From Spirogloea muscicola (taxonomy: Eukaryota; Streptophyta; Zygnematophyceae; Spirogloeales; Spirogloeaceae): a stretch of 18,408 nt of DNA. Positions within the stretch are counted from its first letter, which is position 1, and every line of letters begins with the position of its first letter. The notes under the pieces were generated by a model. That model was not told the origin of the DNA. It saw only the letters and a list, made by a program, of their open reading frames with translations, and searched no databases. Location: contig WELB01000009.1 in the NCBI GenBank assembly GCA_009602725.1, positions 1,061,586 through 1,079,993 on the forward strand, given 5' to 3'. The position numbers were made by a program, and so were the translations under genes. This document shows, piece after piece, positions 1 to 8,452 of the stretch.

Positions 1-3000
1 CGGCGCAGGGCTCGGCGGCGCTGCGCGGCTGCCGGCTCGACTGCGGCGCCGGCCTCCGCGAGCTCCTCGGCGGCCACGAGGCCGCCCTCCGCGAGGTGCC
101 AGCGCCTGCGCCCTCCCCCAGACGCCTAGCGCCAAACCGCTCCATTATCTCCACTTAACCTTCTATCAGTGTGCACTAATCAGAGAGCGGATGGACATGA
201 GATGGACAGTAATTGGCCATATTCGATTTCGAGATTCTCGGTCGTCAAATGCCGCTTTGAGTTCCAAGCTGGCAGCTCCAACATGGCAATTGCGATCTCG
301 TGAGCCAATGCGGCAGAAGCTCGCGGCTTCTGCCGCCGTGTCTTATGGGTTTGCGGCTAAGCGGTCGAAGGCCAGCCTGAACCCCAAACCCTGAAATCTT
401 TTGGCCGTAAACCCTAATCCTAAACCATAACCCTTCAGCCGCCCTTGAGCTGTCACTGCTGCCCATACTTTCACGCGTCGCTGCTGCCGCTGACAGCCCG
501 TGGCCAGCTGCGGCGGCCTCCATGGCTGACGAGTGGGAGCTTGTCTTTGCGGGTGTCGCAGCGCCTGGACCAGAGCCAGACGCTCACCGACTTCTTCCTC
601 GAGCTCCGTGACATGCTGGTACGTGCCGAGCGAGCGTTGCTGACGGTGTAACCACTCCCGCTGGGCTGCTGCAATCACACTACCCATGCATGATCTAATA
701 CAGGCTTCAACTGGGAACAATTAGAGTCAATCACAAATCATTACTGTAAGTAACAACTCTACACTGTCACCGGCACTCGTATCGGCGGCAAGAATCTGCA
801 CAAAGAGATTGTCATCAGCAGGTGCCCTCACAGTGGCAACTGCTGGCCATGTCGATGCAATACGGTCACAGGAGAAGCTCGTGCGCGTGGACAGGGCTCC
901 GCAGCTCGCGCCTGCTGCATTCTACTCACTCCTGCTCGACGAGGTGCGGGTTACCCGTGCAGGGCCCTCATGCAGCTGTCAGTTTTCCAGAGCTGGATTC
1001 AGCAAGGTGGGGTCCATAATCTCGCTTGCTAGGCAAACAGTTGGCGATTGTTGTCCCCGGCAGCTTGCGCAAGTAGGCTGGGAGCGCGTGGCCTGGCTAA
1101 GCCCAGACCTGCATGCCGCTAACTTCCACCTATGGTGAGCGCCACCGAAGAAAGGAAAAGCGAGCATGCACAGGCAGCTGCATGCTGCAAGCAGGCAAGA
1201 TCTTGTGCCGGTATCTCGTAGCTTGTGTCTCATTCTGCGCCCTCAAGCGGGAGCGCTGAGCCATTGCACAGTCTGGCGCTGGCAGCGACGGCGCCGGCCG
1301 GCAGCATGCCCTGCGGCTCACCTTCCCTGCCACCTACCCTGAGCACCCGCCGACTGCGTCAACGGTAAGTGTGCTATTGCGCTTATGCAAGCTGGGCCCA
1401 CAAACAGGCAGAATTAAAGTGTGCCTACTCTATGCAACAGAGCCTGATGTGAAATCTGTGTGATGGCTGCGGCTGTCAGGATCTGCCGGAAGAGCTGACC
1501 CTGCAGTGGACCAAGGGGCCATCGCTGCAGAGCATCCTTGCGCAGTTTGAGGAGGTGAGGATTCAAATTGCATTACCGAATTAGTCAAATGGAAACTTTA
1601 TTTGCCTCGTTCCAACCTGGTTACAGATTGGTAAGTGCCAAGTTTCATCATTCCCTGTTTGGTTGACTAAGCAAGCTCCAGTATTGGAGAGCTTCTGACT
1701 GACTGCCTGACTATAGTGCTTGCAACACTGTGTTGACGGTCCAGGCTCTGAATCTGTACCAAGAGCTTTGGAATTGCATCGATGACCTTGACGCCAACAC
1801 GATCGTGCTTGAGCCCGAGAGGCCCACCCGCTCCGACACCTTTCGCCGGATTGCGCTCGGTATGATGCCTGCAGGCTGGCTTCCCATGCATTTGGAATGC
1901 CTTGATTATAAAAATCAGTGGTAAAATCAGGATGTAGGGGCCAGGACGTAGAATGACGCCCTAGGCTCCATCCAGGCTTGAGGAGTAAAGAGAATTGTGC
2001 ATTGCTGGGACGTATTATTGATGCTTAGGCTTTAACATTCAGCTTCCGTATTAACGAAGGCTTTTAAAAGACAGTTGTCGAGGAGTCAGAGTCAGGGGTT
2101 TAGGATCTTCGTTCTCTGCAGTCTGGAGGCGTGCACAACGTGAGGATAGACATGCCAAGTGCTGAGTGGTGTCCTTGTTCCGGTCTTGCAGGACGTCATT
2201 GCACGATCCTGATATCCATCGATGCTCACTGTCCGCGAAGCCTTCCTGAGTAAACACATCAATGAGAAAACCCTGAGGATCTTTCATCACATCATTTGGA
2301 TGAAGCTCAGTTACTTAGCAACATCTGAGTAAGCCGTGATTTTGCTTCATTTGCAGCTGTCAATTTACAGGATCTGATGCTGCGGTCGGGCAATTTCGTG
2401 ACTCTCTTGAGGCAAATCTGGGGGGATGGTAAGCTCCACTTCTGATGCTGGGCTCTTGGTACATACACATCAGCCTGTCAGACTATATGAGCGCTACACA
2501 CAGCTTCCATATAGAGCCGTCGACATGGACTATAACTAAAGCAAAAATGATTATATGAAGTCATCAATTGGAATGTGAGGAGTCTGGAGGGTACTATCAT
2601 CGTTCTCCATATGATGGTCACCGCGCTGGTCAAGACTTTGCCCGCTTCTTACGCACCTGGGGCTGAAGCTCTGCTGCAGGAGTACAGATAGGATGTTGAG
2701 GGCGAACCTCGAAAGAGCCCTAGGAGTGTCGCTGCCAGGGCCAGGCTCGGTGGCAGCTGCGGGGGATGTCACATCCGACTGCGGCATCTGCTACATGTAT
2801 CGCTTGGCGAGCGATGATCAACATGCAGCAGGTCAAGCCCCCAAGTATTGTCTGACACCAGCATTTATCATACTCCGACCTTTATTCAATTTCCGAATAT
2901 CCCACCTTGCTCGATGGCCATGTTCACAATTGTTGTGTATTCTGCCAGTCGGTAAGACCGACGCAAAGGGGACCAGCCGGGCCGGCCCCGCTCCCATCCC

Positions 3001-3431
3001 GGACCAGATATGCAACAGTGAGGCCTGTGGAAGGCCTTTCCACCAAGCCTGCCTCGCGCGGTGGCTCCAATCTCTCTTGACCACCCGGAGGCAAGCGTTC
3101 TTCAGAGACATGCTCGTGGCACCTGCTATCTGGCTGAATTTGCTCATCACAATTGCTAATATGAAGGCAGATAATCTGCTTGCGAATGGATAATGTCGAG
3201 GAGCATGTTCACAGTCAGTAAAGGTTGCCATGCTGAGAAGCCGGGTCTTGCAATGACACGGATGTTTTGTGCTCACATTTCTATGTACATATTGAGCAGG
3301 CATTGGAGGAGATCCACCAGCACATCCAAAACTTAGTACCCATTCTGGAGGTTTTGCGCAGGTCCTTTGACACGCTGTTTGGAAGGTGCCCCTACTGCCT
3401 CGGCGACATCTCCGTGAGGATGCACCCTTAA
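1..3431 (+). CDS. FANCL: Fanconi anaemia E3 ubiquitin ligase FANCL, 5'-partial
   Basis: E3 ligase that monoubiquitinates FANCD2/FANCI in DNA interstrand crosslink repair. Exons I infer: <1-95, 562-618, 872-943, 1064-1134, 1286-1364, 1480-1554, 1745-1859, 2129-2168, 2357-2428, 2680-2831, 2949-3090, 3362-3431; together 345 residues and a TAA, against 375 in human, so about 40-60 N-terminal residues lie before the window. Central RWD-like blocks are clear (IDDLDANTIVLEPERPTRSD; FYSLLLDE; AECCQFTGSD). The C-terminal PHD/RING finger has all eight C4HC3 ligands: visible C259, C262, C297, C302, H307, C310, C332, C335. I261 and W314 match the human E2-contact residues I309 and W341. All joins keep frame. 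The least certain are the acceptors at 1285 and 2128 (chosen by phase and alignment). The last intron is GC-AG. Family identity is near certain; function as an active E3 is inferred. Confidence 0.93.
370..440 (+). repeat. Degenerate telomere-like patch with exact telo-box in FANCL intron
   Basis: Irregular CCCTAAA-type repeats inside the 466-nt FANCL intron 96-561. An exact telo-box, AAACCCTAA, lies at 409-417 and reads in the sense direction of FANCL; near-copies are CCAAACCCT and CCTAAACCA. The rest of this long intron shows nothing I can name. Confidence 0.7.
2832..2948 (+). other. FANCL intron of 117 nt, multiple of three and without stop codon
   Basis: GT-AG intron between the first (C259, C262) and second (C297, C302) zinc-ligand pairs of the FANCL finger. 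It is 39 codons long and open in the FANCL frame, so retention would insert 39 residues without a frameshift. Homology to the compact family finger supports splicing. Confidence 0.8.
3091..3361 (+). other. GC-AG intron, last intron of FANCL
   Basis: The exon ends ACCCGGAG and the intron begins GCAAGCG; the acceptor is GCGCAG. Joining gives LLTTRRSFDTLFGRCPYC, a gap-free match to the FANCL C-terminus (human LLTSRQSFNIIFGECPYC). I found no GT near the boundary that would give this protein. Confidence 0.88.
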
Positions 3432-3742
3432 TGGAGGCGGCATGAAGCATGACAAGCGGCATTGGCAGGCTGCATAGGGCCACCACTTCAAGACAGGGGG
3501 CTTGTGGGTGGACCCGTCACAAGCATTGCACTGCGCTTTTGGGTTCACCAGACTGCGGCGTCAAGCGGGCCTCCAAACAAGAAGGTCGTATAGGTACACT
3601 GAGGCTTTGCGGCTGTGGAACTTCTATAGGACATAACCAGCATCTTGGAGATTGTGTGGCCTGGGCTTCACCAGCTGGGGACTGACAGCCATCCTCTGCG
3701 AGTCTTCCAGGCAAGCTGGCCATGGAGGTCTGCCCAGGAGAT
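3432..3742. other. Convergent intergenic region FANCL / CFAP20
   Basis: 311 nt between the FANCL stop and the CFAP20 stop, presumably holding both 3' UTRs. I see no coding signal on either strand and no clear TGTAA or AATAAA-type polyadenylation signal. Short open frames here lack family resemblance. Confidence 0.6.
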
Positions 3743-5500
3743 CTACGCCTTCTGCAAGCACAGTCACGGCAACACTCAACCTGGTGGAGTCACTACTCGA
3801 GCCCTTCTCCTTCCATCACGTCGCGTCATGATATTATGTGACATACAGCCAAGCTGCATTGCCGAACTCCTTGCACTTTGGGGGTTGGCCAGAAGGGGCG
3901 CGGCGCAAGTACTTGGATGGGCAGGTAGAGCTTGAACTCGGGGGGTAGCTCGTCCTCCGCATACAGCCGGTCTGAGAAGTAGATACGGCGGATGCGGCAG
4001 TTGGCGTGCACCTGCACCCGCAGCGTCTCCACATAGTTGGTTCCATAGGCCCGCTTGGTGAAGTCTGCCAGGTTGAACTGGACAAGAGCCACATCAACAA
4101 GCAAAAGGCGTCAATGAAATACTTTAGTGCCATCAGCAGCCAAAAGCCTCACATCCTTGAAGGATTGGATGCCTCACATGGCAAGCACTGGCTCTGCTAA
4201 TTGGAGATGAAGTACATCATGGGTCTGAGCTTAGTCAATTCACACCAATGTCTCGGGCTTCTAAAATTGGCATTCAGCACATCAGGACAACTGCGGGGCA
4301 CGCTGCTGGTGCCTCAAGACAACTGTTGTCATTGAAAGCCTTGCTAGGAACATAAAGACATATTTCCACACAGAGCCTAGCTGATATTCTGTGGACGCTA
4401 GCAATGGTTGGCTGCGACCTGAATCTGGTTCCAGCCATCGTCGAGCAGCAGTGGCATGGTGCAGATGTACGGCTTCACTCTCGTAAGTGACTGCAGCCCT
4501 CGTGCATGGAACATGCATGGATGTGTCAGAGTTCCCGCAGACTGCAAACCCAACACTGTGAAGCAGTATGTCTTCATGCAGCTGCTCAGGTTGTGTCTGT
4601 AATAGATAAGGAATCAGGATAATTGAGTCTCAAGCTTCTGGAGGTTGTACATGAGAATCCTGAGGGCTCAATTTCAGGTGAGGCTCAGTATTGCGTTACC
4701 AGTATCATAGCGGCAAGCAGGGGCGAGGCGTGGGGGAACCTGGAAGTTGGATGCTCGGAAGCGGCGGCGGACGTTCTTGTCGTCCAGGACGTGGACCTCG
4801 AAGGAGAAGAGGCGACCCGCGAGGGGCTTGACGAGCAGCACGAGGAGCGGGAGCTTGATGCCGAGCGTGGCGGCGGGGTCGGCGGGGCACGTCACGAAGT
4901 TGGCGGCCACATTGGCGCCCTCCACCTCCAGCACCGACGACTGGATGTCGGGGTCGGCGACCCGCCGCACGCCGCCGCCGTCCTTCTCTGCACAGGCAGC
5001 GCCAAGGCAAGCTTAAACCAAGCAAAGCAAGCTAAGCCAAGCTACCCCAAGCTAAACCCAAGCTAACCACGAAACCCCTAAAAGCCATTAAGCCCTTAAC
5101 CCGAACCCTCGGCCTGAGGGCCAGAGGATCACACGCCGATAGAGGCTACTGCCCTTTGGCCGCAGAGCGCCTACAGGAGCCGGCTGGCAGCAACAGCAGC
5201 AGATAGCTTTGGGTTTAAGGTTCAAGATTTAAGGTTTAATGTTTAAGGATTAAGGTTTAAGGTTTAAGGTTTCAGGCTTAGGGTTTAAGGTTTGGGGCTT
5301 AAGGTTTAAGTTGTTAGGGTTGAGCTTAGGGCTTGGAGTTAAAGTTAAGGGTTTTTCTTGCGGGTGCACCTTGCTTGTCCCAGATCTGCAGCGGCTTGCT
5401 CCTGCCGCCAAGGCCAGCCGCGCAGCGAGCCGGGCGGCGATCAGCCCGAAAGCAAGCCGGCAAGCACACCCGCAGCGGCGGCGTGCTGGCTACGGCGGCA

Positions 5501-5537
<37 letters not shown>

Positions 5538-5598
5538 GGCCTTACCCGAGGCTGTACAGGATCGACAGGAACCCTGACTGGAATGTGTTCTTGAACAT
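3743..5598 (-). CDS. CFAP20: Cilia- and flagella-associated protein 20 (FAP20 / BUG22)
   Basis: Axonemal inner-junction protein of ciliary doublet microtubules, also kept in some non-ciliated plants. Six exons: 5598-5546, 5401-5370, 4987-4740, 4490-4419, 4077-3913, 3751-3743; total 579 nt, 192 residues, against 193 in human. The start [16 protein letters not shown] is the canonical family N-terminus. Other diagnostic blocks: [10 protein letters not shown] (exon 2), [17 protein letters not shown] (exon 3), [11 protein letters not shown] and DDGWNQIQ (exon 4), [19 protein letters not shown] and EFKLYLPIQ (exon 5). The last exon is only AAG GCG TAG (Lys-Ala-stop), chosen because it gives the normal family length; reading through instead adds 28 unrelated residues and stops at 3826. 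Introns 1 and 2 carry GGC repeats and telomere-like repeats. Identity is very secure; the final mini-exon is an inference. Confidence 0.95.
5004..5110. repeat. CAAGCTAAACC short tandem repeats grading into telomere-like sequence
   Basis: Within CFAP20 intron 2 (5369-4988). About five irregular copies of a 10-11 nt unit (CCAAGCTAAAC-like) at 5006-5068 run into CCCTAAA-like sequence (AAACCCCTAAAA near 5072-5083). On the + strand it is C-rich, so G-rich in the CFAP20 sense strand, opposite to the neighbouring patch at 5211-5345. Confidence 0.65.
5211..5345. repeat. Degenerate TTTAAGG/TTTAGGG repeat array in CFAP20 intron 2
   Basis: About 135 nt of imperfect 6-7 nt units (GGTTTAA, GGGTTTAA, TTAGGGTT) in the same intron as the opposite-facing patch at 5004-5110. 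An exact TTAGGGTTT at 5278-5286 reads AAACCCTAA, a telo-box, in the CFAP20 sense direction. Confidence 0.75.
5500..5537. repeat. (GGC)n microsatellite in CFAP20 intron 1
   Basis: About 12 perfect GGC units a few bases inside intron 1 of CFAP20, just downstream of its donor. In the sense strand this is (GCC)n. Confidence 0.85.
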
Positions 5599-5842
5599 GG
5601 CCGGCGGCAGCGGCGGCGGCGAGTCAAGGTGTTGCGACGGCAGCGGCGGCGGCGGCGGCGGCGGCGACGGAGCAGCGGCGACTGCGGCGGCAAATGCGAC
5701 GGCGGTGGCGGCGGCGGCGGCGGCTTCACAGGAGGCTCTGCGGCGAGCCAGGCGGGGGCCCGGCGGGGGCGACCAGTATCTGGTTGAACTCCGGCCGCGA
5801 CGTCTGCGCCGCCACCACCGCCGGCAGCGCCGCATCAGAGCC

Positions 5843-5876
<34 letters not shown>

Positions 5877-6214
5877 CCGTCGTCGTGGGAAGTGACGGCG
5901 ACCTGAGGTAGCCCAGTGCGAGCAAAGCTGCGGCTACTGATGATTTGAAGGAGCGGCTGACTAAACGGTGGCCTTGGACGGTGCCCCCGTTGACGGCGTG
6001 GGGCCACGTGGGTGGCGGTTGTTGAGCTGGGCTATTCGTTAGTGCCGTATTAGGACTAACTGAATGCCCAGGACCCAGAGTCTCACCATCACTCGGTTGG
6101 GGCTCAGGCCGTGAAGAAGCTTGAGGCTCAGGCGATGAGGACGCGGTGCTCTTGAATGGAGCGCCGCGCTCCTTCCTCGCCTTCTTGCCCACGGCAAAGA
6201 CAGCCTTCTTGCCC
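5599..6214. promoter_or_regulatory. Divergent CFAP20 / EMC4 upstream region
   Basis: Head-to-head region between the CFAP20 start (5598, - strand) and the EMC4 side, so it should hold both promoters or 5' leaders. It contains GGC-rich runs at about 5607-5670 and 5700-5725 and CCG-rich runs at about 5836-5882. These opposite runs could pair as a GC hairpin. No TATA-like box stands out. Promoter function is inferred only from the layout. Confidence 0.45.
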
Positions 6215-6216
6215 AT
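5599..6216 (-). other. Unrecognised open frame from ATG 6216, in frame with CFAP20
   Basis: An ATG at 6216 opens a - strand frame starting MGKKAVFAVGKKARKERGA, with GC-rich third positions over the first ~24 codons, which looks coding. It stays open for 206 codons, becomes Ala/Pro-rich across trinucleotide repeats and enters CFAP20 exon 1 in frame. A plausible short intron (donor GTGAGA near 6091, branch-like CTAAC and CAG near 6034) lies inside. It could be a small basic-protein gene, a CFAP20 upstream exon, or a chance frame through repeats. I cannot name it. Confidence 0.2.
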
Positions 6217-6271
6217 GGCGGTGATGGCGGCAGGGTCCGGCAGGAAGCAGGCCGGCAGCAGCTCAAGGCAG
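6215..6271 (+). CDS. Candidate first exon of EMC4
   Basis: ATG 6215 opens MAVMAAGSGRKQAGSSSRQ and ends CAG|GTGGCG in phase 0, which joins in frame to the certain exon at 6440. Length and Gly/Arg character loosely resemble the plant EMC4 N-terminus. An alternative donor, AGA|GTGAGC at 6336/6337, is also phase-compatible in another frame (GKRRTVAPVR) but has no upstream ATG. Weak evidence; the EMC4 start is unresolved. Confidence 0.28.
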
Positions 6272-6358
6272 GTGGCGTGGGCGCTGGCAAGCAAGGAGGA
6301 GCGGTGGGCAAAAGGAGGACGGTGGCTCCTGTTAGAGTGAGCAAGCTTGAGCTCACTC

Positions 6359-6439
6359 NCCCGGCCGCCGCCGCCGCCACCGCCGCCGCCGCCGCTGCCG
6401 TTGCCGCCGACACCGCCGCCACCGCCGCCGCCGCCGCAG
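6359..6439. repeat. (CCG)n tract with ambiguous base, before the EMC4 acceptor
   Basis: Nearly pure CCG/GCC repeats from 6363 to 6436, running straight into the splice acceptor CCGCAG at 6434-6439. An N at 6359 marks an unresolved base at the repeat edge, so the copy number and nearby frame may be wrong in the assembly. Confidence 0.85.
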
Positions 6440-7315
6440 AAGGCGTGGGAGGCGGCGCAGGCGCCGTTCAAGAACCTGTTTGCGATGGGGTTCATGATGT
6501 GGATGGCCGGCAACACGCTGCACATCTTCTCCATCGGCATCGTCGCCTCCGCGCTCTGGCAGCCCCTCTCCGCCCTCCGCGCCGTCGCCAAGGGTCCGCA
6601 GCCGCCGCCACCGCCGCCACCGCCGCCCTTGCCCAACCCCTGCGTCCTGACCCAAAACCGATTTCAGTCTTTGACGTTAACCCGGCCATTAAGACGTACC
6701 CGAAAGCCAGCGCCGTTCTGTCCAAGTCAGGTGTCGAACCCTGAGTCTTTACTCAGCCTGTGCCCTTTGTGCCGCAGTCTTTGAGCCCTTCAAGGACCCC
6801 CGCACCGACACGACGCTGCCCACGCTGCTGTACGTCGCGCTGCACCTCGTCGGCCTCGGCCTCGGCCTCTACAAGGTCCGCTCCGCACTACGCTCCACGT
6901 TAGCGTGCATTAAGCCACTACCCATTTGCATCTTTGAGGCGCAAATGCTGTGGTCTGTCCCGCGGCCTGACTTGCGCCGCGAGCACGCCCACCTCCAGCT
7001 ACATGCACTTGGGCTGCTCCCGACGCATGCCTCGGACTGGATCTCGACGCTGCCACCTCCCCACGTGAGTCTCGCTTTACTTGTTCCTGATGCATAATCC
7101 GTAAAATTCAGATACTCCCAGACCCCAAAATGGAGTCCACCACGCCCAACTTTCTCATGGTATGCTCTCTAATGTCTGAGCCCTGTTGCTGCTGAGCCCA
7201 ACTCGCCGCTGCTTGCCAGCAGCAGCGAGAGGCTGTGCAGTATACGGCTGCGCTCTTGTACGGCGGCCTTCAAGCCCGTAGAAGTTGTCAACACCCAATG
7301 GTCACCTCAGATTAA
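6440..7315 (+). CDS. EMC4: ER membrane protein complex subunit 4 (EMC4/TMEM85), ends uncertain
   Basis: Subunit of the EMC insertase, which inserts tail-anchored and multipass proteins into the ER membrane. Certain exons: 6440-6593 (KAWEAAQAPFKNL, then FMMWMAGNTLHIFSIGI, first hydrophobic segment), 6778-6875 (VFEPFKDPRTDTTLP, then LLYVALHLVGLGLGLYK, second segment) and 6999-7064 (LHALGLLPTHASDWISTLPP, the family signature GLLPTHASDW). Phases agree at each join. The last exon is probably 7220-7315 (REAVQYTAALLYGG, TAA at 7313-7315), in the place of the plant EVEYSGGG tail. An optional in-frame exon 7112-7159 (DPKMESTTPNFLM) is also phase-compatible; without splicing it would stop at 7195. N-terminal exon: see 6215-6271. 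Family call is secure, both ends are not. Confidence 0.92.
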
Positions 7316-8254
7316 CAAGCTCCTCTGCAATGCATGCTGATGCGCCGCTTCTTGGACTGCCGCCAGGCGTGCGAGTTCTCCGCTGGCGGTTTGCCCCTGA
7401 CCTGAATCACTTCGACTGGGTTGGGGTTGACGACTTAGAGGTGGCGACCACCTCCATTTGCAGCTTGGAGCGAAGTAGCAGCAAAGGGCAACCCCAAGTG
7501 TACAGATCCACATCAACGTGAACTTTGACATATCAGAATCAGCAAGTAACAGGTCTCGGGGTGATTCAGACCTGATTGGAGACTGGTGCTTTTAACAGAG
7601 GGCGTGATTGTTAATATTACTCGGGGGCCAGGCTTATGCAGATTATTTGCTAAGGCAGATGAAGGCGCTGCTTGGCACATGGTCAATAGCAATCTGGCAC
7701 AGAATATAGAGGATCATTAGGCACAACCGAAGTGCTCAGGTTTGAGCCGTGTGCTGAAGTCAAGTTCCTGAATGCTGGTCGCTCTACTCAAGGGTCAAGA
7801 ACTTGTTCTGCACCCTGAACTCCTAGTCCTACAACTTCTTGTCAGCACACATAAAAGAAGAGCCCGAATTGTCATGCACGGGTGTGTGCATGGGTTCCCG
7901 TCAACTTCGCAAGCCATCTGGGGCCTTTGGCACGCCAGCAATCATCACACTGCAACTGCACTGAGCCACCCTTGAGGAGGTTGCATGCCACTGGTGCTCT
8001 TCTTGCCACTTGACGTTTTGCTCCTTGCATCCACAGCAAAGTAGGGACTGTACAGTGCGAAGATCTCTGTTGGTGGGCATGTTATCAGCTGTTGGGCAAG
8101 CAAGTGGCCCAGGATGGATTTGTGCTGAAGTACGGAGCACTGGAGAAGCACCGGCTGCATTGGTCAGTGCTACTCAGCAACCTCCATTGGTAGACTGCGA
8201 TTTGCTTAGGGGTTTGGATTTGAGTCCTTGTGATCCCTACTCCGGTGCCTTCTG

Positions 8255-8288
8255 GAGGCAGTTCATCCTGAAACCGGATGAACGCCTC
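8255..8288. repeat. 13-bp hairpin with one bulge
   Basis: Inverted repeat: GAGGC, bulged A, GTTCATCC, 7-nt loop, then GGATGAAC and GCCTC. All 13 pairs are Watson-Crick. It lies in the intergenic gap about 165 nt beyond the SPT6 stop, on the 3' side of both neighbouring genes. Confidence 0.75.
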
Positions 8289-8397
8289 AAACAGTGTCGC
8301 ACACATAAAACAATGTGATTATGACTAAGTGGAGACATGGTTGGGCAGTACAAGTGCCAGTCACAGAGATGTCTCGCGGCACAAAATTCCGAATATG

Positions 8398-8402
8398 TTA
8401 CA
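8398..8402 (-). terminator. Possible TGTAA polyadenylation signal for SPT6
   Basis: TGTAA on the - strand about 51 nt after the SPT6 stop. TGTAA is the usual polyadenylation signal in several chlorophyte algae; one 5-mer is weak evidence and no such signal is obvious for the other genes. Confidence 0.25.
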
Positions 8403-8452
8403 GTTTTCGAGAGCAGTCAAGCATGGCCGCACAGCACTGCGGCCACGGCCGA

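Larger units (their letters stand above)
7316..8452. other. Convergent intergenic region EMC4 / SPT6
   Basis: About 1.1 kb between the EMC4 stop and the SPT6 stop, presumably two 3' UTRs and spacer. Open frames here (for example + strand 8010-8318) show no family resemblance. It holds a strong hairpin at 8255-8288, a weaker 7-bp inverted repeat CATGCAC/GTGCATG at 7873-7892, and a TGTAA on the - strand at 8402-8398. Confidence 0.6.

Noticed and set aside
3826-3912. 28-residue C-terminal extension of CFAP20
   Set aside because: No resemblance to the family, and splicing to 3751-3743 restores the normal length.
5542-6636. 364-codon open frame on the - strand as one protein
   Set aside because: It runs through GGC/GCC repeats and an N, overlaps the certain EMC4 exon on the other strand, and its only recognisable part is CFAP20 exon 1. 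Only the stretch from ATG 6216 is kept, as a weak candidate.
6347-6784. Polyproline N-terminus for EMC4 by reading through the CCG tract
   Set aside because: The CCG run ends in a good acceptor (CCGCAG), the upstream frame has no credible start, and the same frame also reads on past the exon end at 6593 into an intron.
7285-8318. Short frames (65-102 codons) between EMC4 and SPT6
   Set aside because: No family resemblance, no splice-linked extension; expected by chance in 3' UTR and spacer.
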